64,000 bases of DNA, from NCBI GenBank assembly GCA_963978545.1, contig OZ021731.1:55973242-56037241 (forward strand), in the 5' to 3' direction. Within the stretch, counting starts at the first letter, position 1. Each line of letters starts with the position of its first letter. Origin of the DNA: Linyphia triangularis. Taxonomy: Eukaryota; Arthropoda; Arachnida; Araneae; Linyphiidae. The notes beneath the pieces were generated by a model. It had not been told where the DNA came from. It saw only the letters and a list, made by a program, of their open reading frames with translations, and did no database searches. This document shows, one piece after another, positions 51,801 through 63,361 of this stretch. The position numbers and the translations under genes are program-made.

Positions 51801-54800
51801 AAGCTCCTCATTTTTTAAATAAGTTAAATCCAGAAGGTACTTCAATTATGATCACAAAGCAATTATCGATCCCATCATACAAAAATATATATATGCTTTT
51901 TTCTGTCATTCTGAAAATCCACTTCTAGTTATCATAAGTGATGTCTGCCAGGATACCAGAGAATTAGGACTGAGATGTATTTTAAATGCCAGAATTAATC
52001 AAGACAAAAAAAAAGAAGGAAAAAAAAAAAAGAGATTCTGAAATTGCAAAAATAAACTTTCAAGCTGAAGACTATATTGATATAATATATTGGGATATGT
52101 GTGTTGTCACTTTGCCACTAATCCTGTAAAATATTTCAAATAATGAACTAAAGAAATCTATAAAAATGAAAGAAACTCCAAACATTCATTTATATCCTTG
52201 TCATGCACCAGCTCTAGAACATTATATTAACTTAATGTATGAAGCTTCAGTTTCTTTTGTTGGACCTGAAAATCGTGATTATATCGTTAATCACAATTTT
52301 CTCGTTAATGGTTTATATTAAACTAAATTCTTATTGTAAATATAGCCAAAGATATACTTATTGTAAATATAGCCCGGATACCAAAATGAGATTCTGAAAT
52401 TGCAAAAATAAACTTTCAAGCTGAAGACTACATTGATATAATATATTGGGATATGTGTGTTGTCACTTTGCCACTAATCCTGGAAAATATTTTAAATAAT
52501 GAACTAAAGGAATTTATAAAAATGAAAAAACATAGACATTCCTTTATATCCTTGTCATATACCAGCTGTAGAACATTATATTAACTTAATGTATGAAGCT
52601 TCAGTTTCTATTGTTGGACCTGAAAATCATGATGGATTTGTCAGAGCAACTATGAAGTCACAAGAAACTCTAAAAAAATTTGACGTCAAAAAAATTTAAG
52701 TGTTGCATAATTTGAATTCCTTTTTAATTATTTTGTCATTGTAACTCTTTTTAATATTGCAAAATTTTACTTTCTTTTTGTTATTTTATTGTTGTAGCTG
52801 TAAAACTTTGTTAAAGAAAACTCAATCAAAACTCACTGAAAATATTTGATTTCTCCATCTTAATTCTCGTTGTCTGTGGCTGGTAGAGCTTTCAAGATTT
52901 ATTTTAATTGTAAAAAGTTATATAATTATAAGCTTTGTTTTAGAGGAGCAACTTTTGAGCACTATTACTTTTTTTTTTGCATACTCTGATGGCACATCCT
53001 AAGGCATATGATAAAAAGGTATTTGAAAGTGAAAAATTAAACATTTGCGATAAAGAAGTCACATGATTTCTCATCTCCAACAAAAAATATTTGAAATTTT
53101 GCAGATTTTTTTTGAATTTTTCAAATTAATAAATTTTTACCCTAAAGCATCAAAACCATTTCTCAAGCCTGAATTTGTATTCTGTCAGTTGCTTCTTTGT
53201 TATTTTTTATATCTGAAGTGTAAATTTTTATTTAGCAGTGAATTCTTAAAAGTGAATAAACTGAAAATCTTTTTGATTAATGAATATGATTGAAAATGTA
53301 TTTGAGCTTAAAAGTGTGAGTTACCAAATAATCTTTTCATGTGTAACATCATTAATTATACTTTTCTTATGCTTTAAATGAATTTTTACTGTAATATTGA
53401 TTTTTTTTTTCTCTAGTCTAAATTGCCAACTCTGCCTCCAATAACTTCTTATAGCAATAAAAATGAAATATTTACTCCTACACTCAAAGCAGAATATCGA
53501 CAGAGGTTACCCAGCTTATCTAAAGGTAAGTTTTTTATATCTTCTGGATGAACTGTGTAGTAACCTCCATTTTGTGCCAGTAAAACTTGCACGCCATAAA
53601 AAGAAAGTAATAGAAATATCTATACTTACAGTGTCTAGGTTTTTTCCCCCCTGTATTATTCAATCAGAAAAATTATATATGAGACATACCTTTGATTTAA
53701 TAACATATTTTGAACTTAATTTTTATAAAAGTTAAGTTTTTAATAGATATACGTTTTGTTCTTGGAAGATTTTTTTTGAAGAGCAAAAAAAAAAAAAAAA
53801 AATAGATTTAGAATAGATTTCAGATTAATATTTTTTTCATCTTATTTTATCCTCTGTATCACAGCCACTCAAAAGTTTACAGATTTAGATAAAGTAAAAG
53901 AGACTTGTCACGAGGTTCAAATTAGAACTTTATCATTCTATAGATGTGGATTGTTTTCTTAGAAACAACCCTATACAAAATAAAGTACTTATTTTTTAAT
54001 GTCAATATTAGTTTTCCACAAACACAGATTTTTCTCCAAAAATATCCTTTTCCATATATAGAAACAAAGTTTTTTTTTGGCAATCATATTCTATCACATT
54101 TCAACTTGTTTTATACGCTGAATATTTTTGTAAAACTTCTTAGTGTAGGTTTACATGCTTCAATTTTGATTTCAGTTGTTGAAGCAGTTTCTTTGTTTTT
54201 TTACCATGATTAAAAATTTTGAGAAGTTTACCTGTGTAAAGCATATTTGAATTTTTTTTTATATTTCAAAGTCAATTTAATATTGTTTTGCTGTTGTTTT
54301 AGGTACTGTTTGGTATGTGTCTTTGAAAGAAGATGCTTCAGAAATGAATGGATCTGATGATGAAGATGAAGTTTTGACTAAATTGGAACAACGATCTTCT
54401 TTGTTGCATGAAGTTGAGAAGGACGAAAGCATCAGGCATGTTGACAGTGACGTCGATTCAGACAGTTCTGAGATTTCTGAATTAAACAGAGTAGGTTTGC
54501 ATAAGTTCTTTAATGAAAAAGTATTTTTTTTTAATGTATTGTTTTTTGGAAATGTTATATGGGTATCATAGTATAAAAATACTTTTTCCTATTCTAATAT
54601 GCTATTACTTCTGTAACAGACTCATACTTTAGTAAGGATTGATAATACAATATTGGTTCGACCTACCAATTCTGACGATTCCTTTTCTTCAAATGAAAGA
54701 TGTGGGCAAGGAGGCACTATTGATGGAAATGCTAATGATGAAGTGGTAATGATAATTTTTTTTAAATATACTCCTGTGATTTTACTCAATTGTGTGTCAC

Positions 54801-57800
54801 TTAGTTTAAATTTAATAATAATTTTATCTATTATTCTACTTCCTATCTACCCACCTTCACCTCAAATCATGTCAGTGGTTGTACTCTTGGATTTCTAAGA
54901 CATGGTGAAAAGGAGCTATAGATCTACTTTTATTTGTGAGGTTAATGTGTGATAAAGAAAAAGAGGAGGAATGTTGCAATGTCCATTTATTGGAACAAAA
55001 TTCTCCTTTACCTGTCCCAAGTTGAGTTGTACAGTTCTTTCTATCACTGATGAAGGAATGTCTGTCTGCAGAATGGAACACTGAAGCAATTGCCCATGTT
55101 TCAGCCCAAAATTTAGATTATTAAAAGTTTTAATACTAATTATATTTTTAAAAAAAAGAACATTTAAATTAGTACTGCTTCAAATTTAGTAATTCACTAA
55201 GAATATTTAAAAAAATGTCTGCTTCTTGTCATAAATTAGAGTCCTAAAAATCTTTAAGATAGAGTTAGTACTATGAATACACTTTTTTTCTTGAAATGTT
55301 TTCTAATAATTAAAAATGGCCATTTTAATATTTTTGTATAAATTGTCTACTGGTGACTAACTGAAAAACTTATCTCAATTACATTTGTTGCAGAAGCCAT
55401 TCAATATTTATTTACTTCAAATAGCTGTACTTAAATTGTTTTACAACAATTTATTATATTTATTTTTAACCAATATGCAGATACATAATTTTTAAGTAAG
55501 AATTTACTGTAAGTTACAAGCACATTTTTTGCTATTACTTAATTTTTTTTTTATAAATTTGTCATTCATTTTATTGTGTATTGATTTCTAGAAATGCTTT
55601 GATGAAACTGAAAGTACTAATGTTGTTGTCTTACGAAACTGTGACTTGGATGGTAACGATGTACAAGGTAATAAAAATTGTAACGATTAGTTAATTAAAT
55701 TTAATTATTTAACATTTAAGTGAATCTTAGTTATATTTATTTAATCACTTAATTAGAATAAGTTTGTTTTACAATATTTATTGCAAGCAGTTAGAATCTT
55801 TGTTAAATTAATAAAACAAACAGTTACAAATGAGTGACCACTTAATAAAAATGCAACTTTCAGTAGATGTAGAGATATAAAAGTTTAAATGTATGTTGTT
55901 TTTGGCTTCTAATTATCAATCTTGACAAATAGAATTATCAATCTTGACAAAGAGACATTTGACTGTGTTGGCAAGATCAAAAGTTCCTAATACTATTGGT
56001 CTGTGAGGCAAGGGTAGGGTTTTCCTTCTCCCTGATTGCTTTAGGACTCTGGAGTGTGACTATTTTTTTCTTGTAAAACCAGATTACACTTTCACTCCCT
56101 TTTTTATTCTATGAGTATGGTTTTACTTTTTCCTTCTTGAAGGGAGTGACTAATATTTAGAGGGATAATTGATTTCGCAAGAGTTTTAGCATTAGGATTT
56201 TTTTCATAAGGAGTGTGAGTGATTTATAGTAATTTTTTTTGGAGAGTTGGTGTTGTATTATTGTATTGGTTAGAAGTTTTTTGGAGGAGGGGTAAGGCAG
56301 GTGACTTAAGGTGGGAAGAGGAGGATATAATATTTGTTATATTACTGGGGAAAAGGTTGGGAAAATTTGCTTCTTGGAGAGATAGGGAAATAAAAAAAAT
56401 TAATTATTTAAAAGTGGAGAAGGATTGTATTGTTTTAATGGAATTTTTTTTTGATTCTCTAAGAGAGGATGCAAAGCCACCATGGATTTGCACAGTAATG
56501 AACCTTTTTGCGAGCAAAGTAAACTTTTTTTGTTAAGTGTCAAAAGCTAAGACCTGTACACACTAACAGGGCTGGGACCCTCAGCTATTTTATATAATAA
56601 ATTTATCAGTGCAGTTATGGTATTTATAGTAGTTTTTAACATATGTGTGTTAAATATTTTTAATATTCCTATGCATTTTGTGTTTACAGCTTGTAACTAA
56701 ATTGTTTCAACAAAGTAACTTATTTTCTGCTTGCATTGCATAAAAAAACTTGTTGGAATTCTTTACATGTAACATTACGGTTAATTTGTTTCCTTAAATG
56801 TTATTAAAAATATTATAACTTTGCTTTAAGCATGTAATTCATAAATTATTTTATTATTTAGATTCAGAAAAAATCCTTCCTTTGACAAAAGAACCTTCTA
56901 CTGAAGTAAGTTTTTTAATGCAAACATTTTTTATAGATATGTGAATATTCATAGTGTTGTGAAAATTCACTTAAAAGTATTTTATAGTGCACCTTGTCTA
57001 ACTATATGAGGTAATACACGAGGATGAATCTTCACAATTGTGCAAGGAAATGAAAAACACTTAATCGACTCCCTTGAACTCTCTGAATAGCTTTGACCTA
57101 TATTTGATTTTTTTAGTGAGTCACAATGTTATGGTTAGAAGACTAACTTTAAAAACATTTGCATTTAAACAAAAATCACCAAATTTGGACTTCAGATTGT
57201 TTTTCTCTAAGGTACAGATACTGGGATTTTACATTTTATGGTTTAACTAAACACATTTCCTTATCTTTTTATACTAGAGTATTTTCAATTAACTGCACTT
57301 ACTTTAAACTTCCAAAAAAATCCTTTAAAGTTATTAAAAAATCTGCAAGATTTACTATTCAAGGTAAGGATTTCTTTTCATTACGCAGGGCAGTACAGAC
57401 ATTGATCAAGGTGTGTTGGGTAGGGGGATTGAACTGAGAAAATATGTGCAACTTGTGTATGTATGGAAATGGTAATATTTGCTTAAATGAAGGGGCTTTT
57501 TATTGAGCATGGACAGAAATTATTTGTGACACTTTTTCATACCATCCATTGCATTTTCTGTGTCATTTTATCTCCTTCCTACCAATTCAATAGGGTTCTA
57601 GACAAATATGTCCAGTTTTTATAACTTTTTTTTTAAAGCAGCCTGTATTTTCTAGATTTTTTAAAACTAAAATTGGTATTCAAAGTTTTCTATCATAAAT
57701 ATTTATTTTAAATTATCAAAACACCTTCCAACAATTTTTGGAGCATTTTGTTTTTAATATATCTAAGCGTTTAAAATGTGGCTGAATAATAAACATATTT

Positions 57801-60800
57801 TTAGCTTGTTGGTTCTTCATAAATGCAGTCTTTTTTCTTTCTCCCTTTCCTTACAATAGTTGAAGTCATTAGATCTGTGCACTTGGAGCAATAAAGAGGA
57901 TATTTTTTACTGCTTGAGCACTATCAACTTTCAATCTGGTGGTCACACATATTTTTGTAAGAGCTAAATATATTGATTTGACACCCCCCCCCCCCCTCGC
58001 CAAAAAAAAGTACTTTTAAGAGTTATCCGAAAGTACTTTAACTAGTCAATAAATGCAATGTAAAATTTTATTTTCTAAATACAAATAAGATTTCATAAGC
58101 TACATCAAACTTTCTTTAAGCAACATTGGTGTAATTAGGTGTTTTCTCCTATGTCAATGTCAACTCGTTCAGAACCGTACTAAGGCCTATTGCAATTCTT
58201 TAAATTGAGGCTCCTATTTAAATTGTAACATTTCAAATTCTAATAATCTCTCGATTATAAATTTTACATTAATAATTTTTAGAGCATGCAGGGCTGCCAA
58301 AGGTGACTATTTTCGAGGCAAGGCTACTATGGGGACTTTTTTCTCCAAAATCGGCATAAAAGTGACCTTTTCAGCGTATACTGATACTTTTTTAAATATT
58401 TGACAACTATTTTGGGGAAAAAAATCATATTTTTATTTACAAGTAAAAACGCGTGAGGAAAGGAAACGAAATCAATCGTTTAAGTTCGATTGTGATGTCA
58501 AAAGTAGGCTGTCTTTAGGTCAGTGGCTTCCACCAATGATGTCACACTTATAGAACTTGATTGGAACTGAACTGAAGAGGATTGAATGTATTAATTCAAG
58601 AGAACTTATTTTATTTCTTTGTTGGTTCTGTGGTGAATCACTGTAACTTTTCCAAACCGATGCATGTTCAGAAGTTGCATACACTGCGTTCGATAGCGAC
58701 AAAAGTGACGTTTTTATGTAACTGAACTAGAAACCAGAATCGTTGGTCACGTGACCTAGTGTTTTACTCTGATATCGTATGGAACGTTCAGCACCGGTCA
58801 TACGACGTTTTTTTTTTACAGTTGCAGCACACATATCTATAATAATAAAACAGAGTCTGTGTCTGTCTTCCCCTCAGAAGAAAGTTACTTATAATAGGCA
58901 TAGAACTCTGAAACTTTCTACATAAGTAGCTTTTGACCTTCTAATTTGACTTTAGACAAACAGAATATTAAAATTTTAATTAGTTTTTATTATTTAATTA
59001 AAAAAAAAAAATTTTACAAAACAACTTCTAATAGGTGTACAGCTTTGAAATTTTAAACATAAGTACTTTTGGTCTTTTGAAAACAGAATGCTAAAATTTA
59101 AATTTTTTTACAAAGCAACTTCTAATCAAAGTATAGCTCTGAAATTTTTAACATAAATAATTTTGGCCTTCTAATTGGACTTTTGACAAACACAATGTTA
59201 AAATGTTCTCAGAGGGGTGAGGGGGTTTGTGTTATTGTACTAATGGGGAATATTTTCTTGGTTCTCGATAGGGGAGGGAGTTCTAATATTGAGGATTTAT
59301 GTAGCAATTGATCTTTTAATGAGTGAAACGAGCTTATGCTTGGGCAACAATGAACCTTTGAGCGAGCAAAGCAAGCATGTTATTGAATATTATTTAATTT
59401 TTTACAAAGCGACTTCTAATAGGCGTCGAGCTCTGAAATTTTCAATGTAAATAGTTTTGGCCTCCTAATAAACAGAATGTAAAAATTGTACTTATATTTT
59501 TTTTTGTTCATTAATTTTTTCAAGGGTGGGAATTCTGCGCCAATTGCGCCAGCGCGCGCCAAAAGTGGTATCCTGCTCCAACCTGCTACAAAACCACATT
59601 TAAGTGCAATTCTGCGCCAATTTTGCTTGAAATATTCCTTAATAAACGTACACGCTAATTCTCTAAACCAGATTGCGCATTCCAAATCTACGTGGAGACG
59701 AAATTACGGCAACCTCAAGGGCTGTTTTCGCACGAATTTGCAAAACATTCGATTTTCCCCGCTAACAAAATACAATGTGTGGATTATCCCTCTGAAATCG
59801 ACATTCACGCATGCGCATTCATGTTCAAACGCGCCTTGCATCGGGACAAATTCAAATCGCCGAGTGCTGATAGCTGATATCACGTGCGTTATTGCTAGAT
59901 AATATTTAGGGGGCAGCCTTAAAATTTCTCATTACTAGTTAGCACGGATGGCCATTTCGTGCGTACCTTGATTGAGTGTGTTTCGCCGGATTTTTACCAC
60001 ACCCTCTTTTGCTCTAAATATAAAGAAGAAAGGAATTGGTAAAAAGTTAAAGGTGTATAACTATCAAATGTTTTTACTAAGCATTTAAAAAGAATATTTC
60101 CGCTCCGACACGCGTAATGACGATACCTTTTATTAAATTTAGGGATGTGTTTTGTAATTTACTTGTTGGCTGTTGGTAATTAACTTTTAAACGGCCGTTT
60201 TACTTTTGGAATTAAATATCACAGAAATGTAATCAAAATCCGGGAATGTTTCCGGTTTAAAAAAAAAACTTTTTTACAAGTTTATAGATCGACATGTAGG
60301 ATAAAATCGCCGTTTTGACGCTGAATTTGACCCGATTTGGAAAATAAAAATAAAAATTCACAAAATTTTAGAACATTCACAAAAAATTTAGAAACATCTT
60401 ATTTTAATTTTACTGTATTGCTATTTTTGCTATAAGAATTGCTATTTTTATACAAATGAGTCTTATATAATAATAAAACAAAGAGTCAGTAGATTTATAG
60501 AAAGCTACTTAAAATAGGTGTAAAACTTTACTTACAATATTTTACCTAAGTAGTTTGGGCCTTTGACAAACGGAATGTTAAAATTTTAGTTAATTGTTTT
60601 ATTTTTTTTATTTTACAAACTGACTTTAAATAGAGGTACAGTTCTGAAATTCTCAACGTAAGTAGTTTTGGCCTTTTTTTTATTAGACTTTTTAAAAACA
60701 GAACGTTAAAATTTAATTAGTTTTTTTTTTTAATAAAAAAAAAAAATTACAAAACTACTTCCAATAAGGCTACAGCTCAGAAATTTTCAACATAAGTAGT

Positions 60801-63361
60801 TTCGATCTTCAAATTGTACAATTGTGATAAACAAAATGTCAATTTTAATTATTTTTTAATTAATTTTTAGTTAACTTTTTTATATAAACAGTCTTCAAAT
60901 AGAGGTACGGCTCTGAAATTTTCAACATAAGTAGTTTTGACCTTCAAATTGTACATTTGACAAACAGAATGTCAAAACGTTATTATTATTTTTTTTTTAA
61001 TTAATTTTTAAATTAAAATTTTTTTTTACAAAGTGACTTCAAATAGAGGTACACCTCTGAAATTTTCAACCTAAATATGTTTGGACTTCTAATTAGACTT
61101 TTGAAACACAGAATTTTAAAATTGTAATTTGTTTTTTAATTAATATTTTTACAAAGTGACTTCTAATAGATCTAGAGCTCTGAAAATTTCAATATAAGTA
61201 GTTTTGGCCTTCTAATTTTGCTAATTTACAAATTATATTTATGTTGTAATTGTATGTATATCTTATAATTTTAAATTTAATAATACATGTTTTTTGTAGA
61301 AAAATGAAATTATACAAGTTTAAATTTTAATTCTTGTAATTGTTGTTAAATCAGCTACAATTTATTTTATTTCTGCTATTAATCTTCAAATTTTGCTGCT
61401 ATATTTTCACTTATTCTGCTCCAAAAGTTAAATTTCGCTGCTCCAATTTTTTGCGAATCTGCTCCAAACTTTAAATTTTGCTGCTCCAATTTCTTGCGAA
61501 TCTGCTCGAAACGTTAAATTTTGCTGCTCCAAAATTGCTCCAAACTGGGCTTTAGCACTTCCCACCCCTGTTTTTTACAAAGCGACTTCTAATTGGCATA
61601 CAGCTCCGAAATTTTCATGTGAAGTGTCAAAAGCTAGGACTAATAAACAATGACGAGTTTCCTCAACGCGGGATCTCGCCACTACTTCAAAATTTTGTTT
61701 TTCGGAACTGTCACGCTATTAGTTAGTATTTGAGGATACTATTTTGACTACTATATTTTACACTCAAGGCTACTAAAGCAATTATATTCAATGTTATTAA
61801 GCTGTGGCAGCTCTGAGCATGTGATCGGAAGATCATGGATTCGATTGATAGTGGGTAATATGTTGTGGCTGGATAATTAAAAATCTTTATAGCGTTCTGT
61901 GCATTACAAAAAAAAAGGTTAAATATTTGTACAACATTTAGTTAATGTAATGTATTCAGAAATAAAATTAACAATATATCTCAAGTTAGAAATTATTTAT
62001 TTCCGTTATATTGATGTAGAAAACACATGATTCATAGGTAAAAAAACTACCTCAATGTTTTTAAACGAAAATTTAAAATTCTTATAACTTTTATATAATA
62101 CTTAGACCTTTTTAATGTTCTGTGTTAATAGAAGTTTGTCTACTTACTTTAGGAAATACCGATGAAAAGCCATTTTTATGACAAAGAAATGTTGGAGTGT
62201 AATGCATCTACAAGTTCAAAAGAGAGTAAAGTAAATATTTTTTTATTTTTTAGTTACAGCAGTTGCTTAAAATCGTAATAGGTGTTAATAGTAAGTTTTT
62301 TTTTTTTGGATATGGCATAGCTTAATGTAGCTACCTAAAGGTTTTTAAAATATATTCAGGAAAATGCACCCACTTTTGTCACGACACATTAGTGGTATAA
62401 TACTAGTAATTTTCTCGTTCTTTTAAGAGAATTTTATAAATGCTATCTTTCATTCAAATTCTTATTATGCTATCCTACAGTAATATTTTTAGGCATTAAA
62501 TTATTTTATTTAAGAATTATTTTCTATCAATTTTTTAAAACTAGAAAGTTGTAAGGTACCCGTTGAAAAGTGAGGAATATAACAAATACTTAATATACAT
62601 GAGACATATATTGAATTTTTTTTTTTTTTTAATATTGTGCAAGTGAAAATTATTTGTAATATATAGATATGAAATGATAATTTTATTTCCAATTCCTCAG
62701 AATTTTACAAAAAATTAATAATAATTCTCATCGAGACAACTCCATCTTTCACTGTTGCCACTTTCATTAAAGCTAATTCATTTCTTCTGTTTAAATATAC
62801 TGCTCACTTTTGATTACCTATTATTAATATGTTTTCACAGTTTGTTTATAAAAGTATTTAATCTTGCCTCCTATATGGGTATGTATTGCCAAGTAGCATT
62901 GTATACAAAGAAGGAACAAAGGCTTTCCAGATAATTCATAAAATTTATGATCGTATTCTTAATCAAAAAGAAAATTAACAATTATTTTTTTCACAAAAAT
63001 GCCTCAAGAAATATATCTGCATCCCAGAGGTAAAGATCGTTATATTTCTACTTTCAGGTCATGATTGAGGTATACTATGTCTCATGTTTTTAAAGAGGTG
63101 TATAACACTTTCTTATTCAAGGCTTAATAATGGAGATAGTCACTTTTAAAGTATAGCAGTAGCATTGAGAGAATAGCTGTTTTAATAACTTATTATCAGG
63201 TTTCTTGAAAAACGGAGTTAATATCTTTCATCTCTGTAGCTTAGAATTATAAAATAAATAATACAAAGTAACAATATTTTGCTGTGAAAGTTTTAAATAA
63301 TTGTATGTATTAGTAACTATTTTTTCCCTTTCAGTCTTCCAAGGCCTGTGTGATTTTATAA
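36878..63361 (+). CDS. RPGR: RPGR (retinitis pigmentosa GTPase regulator), 17 coding exons, prenylated isoform
   Basis: RPGR is a ciliary transition-zone scaffold; its RCC1 propeller binds PDE6D and RPGRIP1. Exons (+): 36878-36908, 40726-40851, 41599-41691, 42637-42699, 43024-43182, 45603-45749, 46593-46754, 47832-47990, 50486-50613, 51554-51679, 53417-53525, 54303-54490, 54620-54745, 55592-55667, 56862-56905, 62153-62230, 63335-63361. They join in phase to 613 aa, all GT-AG. Residues 11 to about 375 form a seven-bladed RCC1 propeller, with repeat ends HTALLT, HTLVAT, HSLALT, HSAFVT, HTIALT, HSAFLT and HTMVLA; FWIKEDPILQIACGDEH matches human FWFKNDVPVHLSCGDEH. Residues 385 to 605 are acidic, Ser-rich and poorly conserved. 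The last exon ends SSKACVIL, a CAAX box favouring geranylgeranylation (human ends CTIL). No Glu-Gly-rich ORF15 exon is seen. A small exon missed in the variable part is possible. Confidence 0.92.
37347..37597. mobile_element. MITE with GGTMTATTCCTAGTT ends
   Basis: GGTATATTCCTAGTTCACGTT at the left and, inverted, GGTCTATTCCTAGTTGACGT at the right are terminal inverted repeats of about 20 bp around 251 bp. The interior is richer in G+C than the intron and has no transposase. Superfamily not recognised. Confidence 0.75.
38647..38740. mobile_element. End of a hAT-like MITE with repeated ATCGCGATG
   Basis: Three ATCGCGAT palindromes (38651, 38669, 38694) lead into CATCGCCCAAGCCTAG and a CAGGGTGGCT end on the minus strand (38731-38740). 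GGGCGATG next to such an end is familiar from hAT MITEs. The other end was not found. Confidence 0.5.
38879..39049. mobile_element. Short MITE with about 30-bp terminal inverted repeats
   Basis: GTTAAAATTCCGAATCCGGT...CAGATTCTG at 38879-38909 matches the inverted right end GTTAAAATTCCGAATCCAGG...CAGATTCTG at 39018-39048 with only two or three differences. The 110-bp interior is not coding. Family unknown. Confidence 0.8.
40057..40315. mobile_element. piggyBac-like MITE flanked by TTAA
   Basis: Ends CCTGTTCAGGACCG and (inverted) CCTGTTCAGGACCG are a perfect 14-bp inverted repeat, bounded by TTAA at 40053-40056 and 40316-40319. TTAA is the diagnostic target duplication of piggyBac elements. 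The 259-bp body is strikingly G+C- and CpG-rich in an A+T-rich intron and carries repeated TGTGATCAG. No transposase is present. Confidence 0.88.
41692..45602 (+). other. RPGR: RPGR introns 3, 4 and 5
   Basis: Introns 41692-42636, 42700-43023 and 43183-45602 separate RCC1 exons. They are A+T-rich and show no further exon or clear repeat. Confidence 0.6.
45750..47831 (+). other. RPGR: RPGR introns 6 and 7
   Basis: Introns 45750-46592 and 46755-47831. The first has long poly-A (45841) and poly-T (46139) runs. No other feature is seen. Confidence 0.6.
47991..50485 (+). other. RPGR: RPGR intron 8
   Basis: A 2.5-kb intron. It contains the unusual degenerate repeat at 48600-49320; the rest is plain. 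Intron 9 (50614-51553) has a pogo-like end at 51088 and a G-run at about 51335. Confidence 0.6.
48600..49320 (+). repeat. Degenerate repetitive stretch with long open frames
   Basis: GAGATTTGC-like words recur (about 48646, 48968, 49037, 49225, 49310) and GTGATGTTCATTTT recurs at 48987 and 49186 with a relative at 48604. Two open frames of about 100 codons result, but their hydrophobic Ile/Val/Cys-rich translations match nothing I know and they are not flanked by splice sites in phase. Best read as decayed minisatellite. Confidence 0.4.
51088..51240 (+). mobile_element. Possible pogo/Tigger-like fragment
   Basis: TA|CAGTCGAACCTTCCTATCTC opens a run of repeated TATCTCGAAAA and CTCTACATCTC phrases typical of Tigger-like MITEs. 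No right end was found, so the call is tentative. Confidence 0.35.
51680..53416 (+). other. RPGR: RPGR intron 10
   Basis: Bounded by AAACAG|GTGCAT and CTCTAG|TCTAAA. Most of it is the decayed coding fragment at 51916-52700. Confidence 0.75.
51916..52700 (+). pseudogene. Decayed, internally duplicated copy of an uncharacterised arthropod multicopy gene
   Basis: Read in + frames, the region encodes PLLVIISDVCQDTRELGLRC, ILNARINQDK, then INFQAEDYIDIIYWDMCVV, YPCHAPALEHYINLMYEASV and VGPENRDGFVRATMKS. These resemble, from memory, a family in arachnid genomes with an RELALRRI...PCHTQAVERCV...RDGFIR pattern and no assigned function. About 245 bp is present twice (52033-52279 and 52389-52633, 356-bp period). 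Stops (TAA in the first copy), poly-A frameshifts and a terminal TAA after KFDVKKI show it is dead. Intronless state fits a retrocopy or a transposon-borne gene. Confidence 0.6.
53526..56861 (+). other. RPGR: RPGR introns 11 to 14
   Basis: Introns 53526-54302, 54491-54619, 54746-55591 and 55668-56861. Intron 14 ends of interest are a Helitron-like 3' fragment at 56485-56588 and a G-rich interval before it. This is where a vertebrate-type ORF15 exon would be sought; no Glu-Gly-rich frame is present. Confidence 0.6.
56485..56588 (+). mobile_element. 3' fragment of the Helitron-like family
   Basis: It carries the AATGAACCTTTTTGCGAGCA unit, AGACCTGTACACACTAACAG and a terminal CTCAGCTATT that correspond to the 3' end of the element at 12418. 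The expected CTAG has become CTAT. Confidence 0.6.
59521..61570. mobile_element. hAT-like element nested in the Helitron-like copy
   Basis: Ends CAAGGGTGGGAA and (inverted) CAGGGGTGGGAA resemble hAT TIRs (CAGGGGTGGG), and poly-T flanks on both sides fit a short target duplication. A subterminal array of three 43-bp units (TCTGCTCC...GCTGCTCCAATTTCTTGCGAA, at 61415, 61458, 61501) lies at the right; CTGCGCCAATT repeats at the left. A 138-codon open frame at 59486-59902 has no transposase motif. It contains a younger Helitron-like copy from 60461. Confidence 0.75.
60461..61220 (+). mobile_element. Inner Helitron-like copy inside the hAT-like element
   Basis: TCTTATATAATAATAAAACA at 60461 begins another family copy with units near 60639, 60774, 60909, 61048 and 61176, each with CTGAAATTTTCAACATAAGT-like sequence. 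The right end is unclear; CTAATTTTGCTAA near 61220 is a candidate. Confidence 0.6.

Larger units (their letters stand above)
58836..61680 (+). mobile_element. Outer Helitron-like element, split by a hAT-like insertion
   Basis: Starts A|TCTATAATAATAAAACAGAG like the copy at 12418 and shows the same CTCTGAAATTTTCAA units (58905, 59041, 59130, 59429). The series breaks at 59520 and resumes at 61571 with ACAAAGCGACTTCTAATTGG, ending near 61680 with AATGACGAGTTTCCTCAACG. The 3' CTAG is not preserved. Confidence 0.7.
56906..62152 (+). other. RPGR: RPGR intron 15 (5.2 kb)
   Basis: From CTGAA|GTAAGT to TTTAG|GAAATA. It contains a candidate extra exon at 57860, a C-run near 57985 and the transposon nest 58836-61680. 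A decayed tRNA-like piece (GGATTCGATTGATAGTGGGT, about 61845) follows the nest. Intron 16 (62231-63334) shows nothing. Confidence 0.75.

Noticed and set aside
55668..56861. Vertebrate-type ORF15 exon of RPGR
   Set aside because: No Glu-Gly-rich frame is present; the G-rich part at about 56219-56400 translates to unrelated residues and ends in a Helitron-like fragment.
59486..59902. 138-codon open frame inside the hAT-like element
   Set aside because: The translation shows no transposase or other motif, has odd composition, and the frame spans the element boundary at 59521. It is a chance frame.
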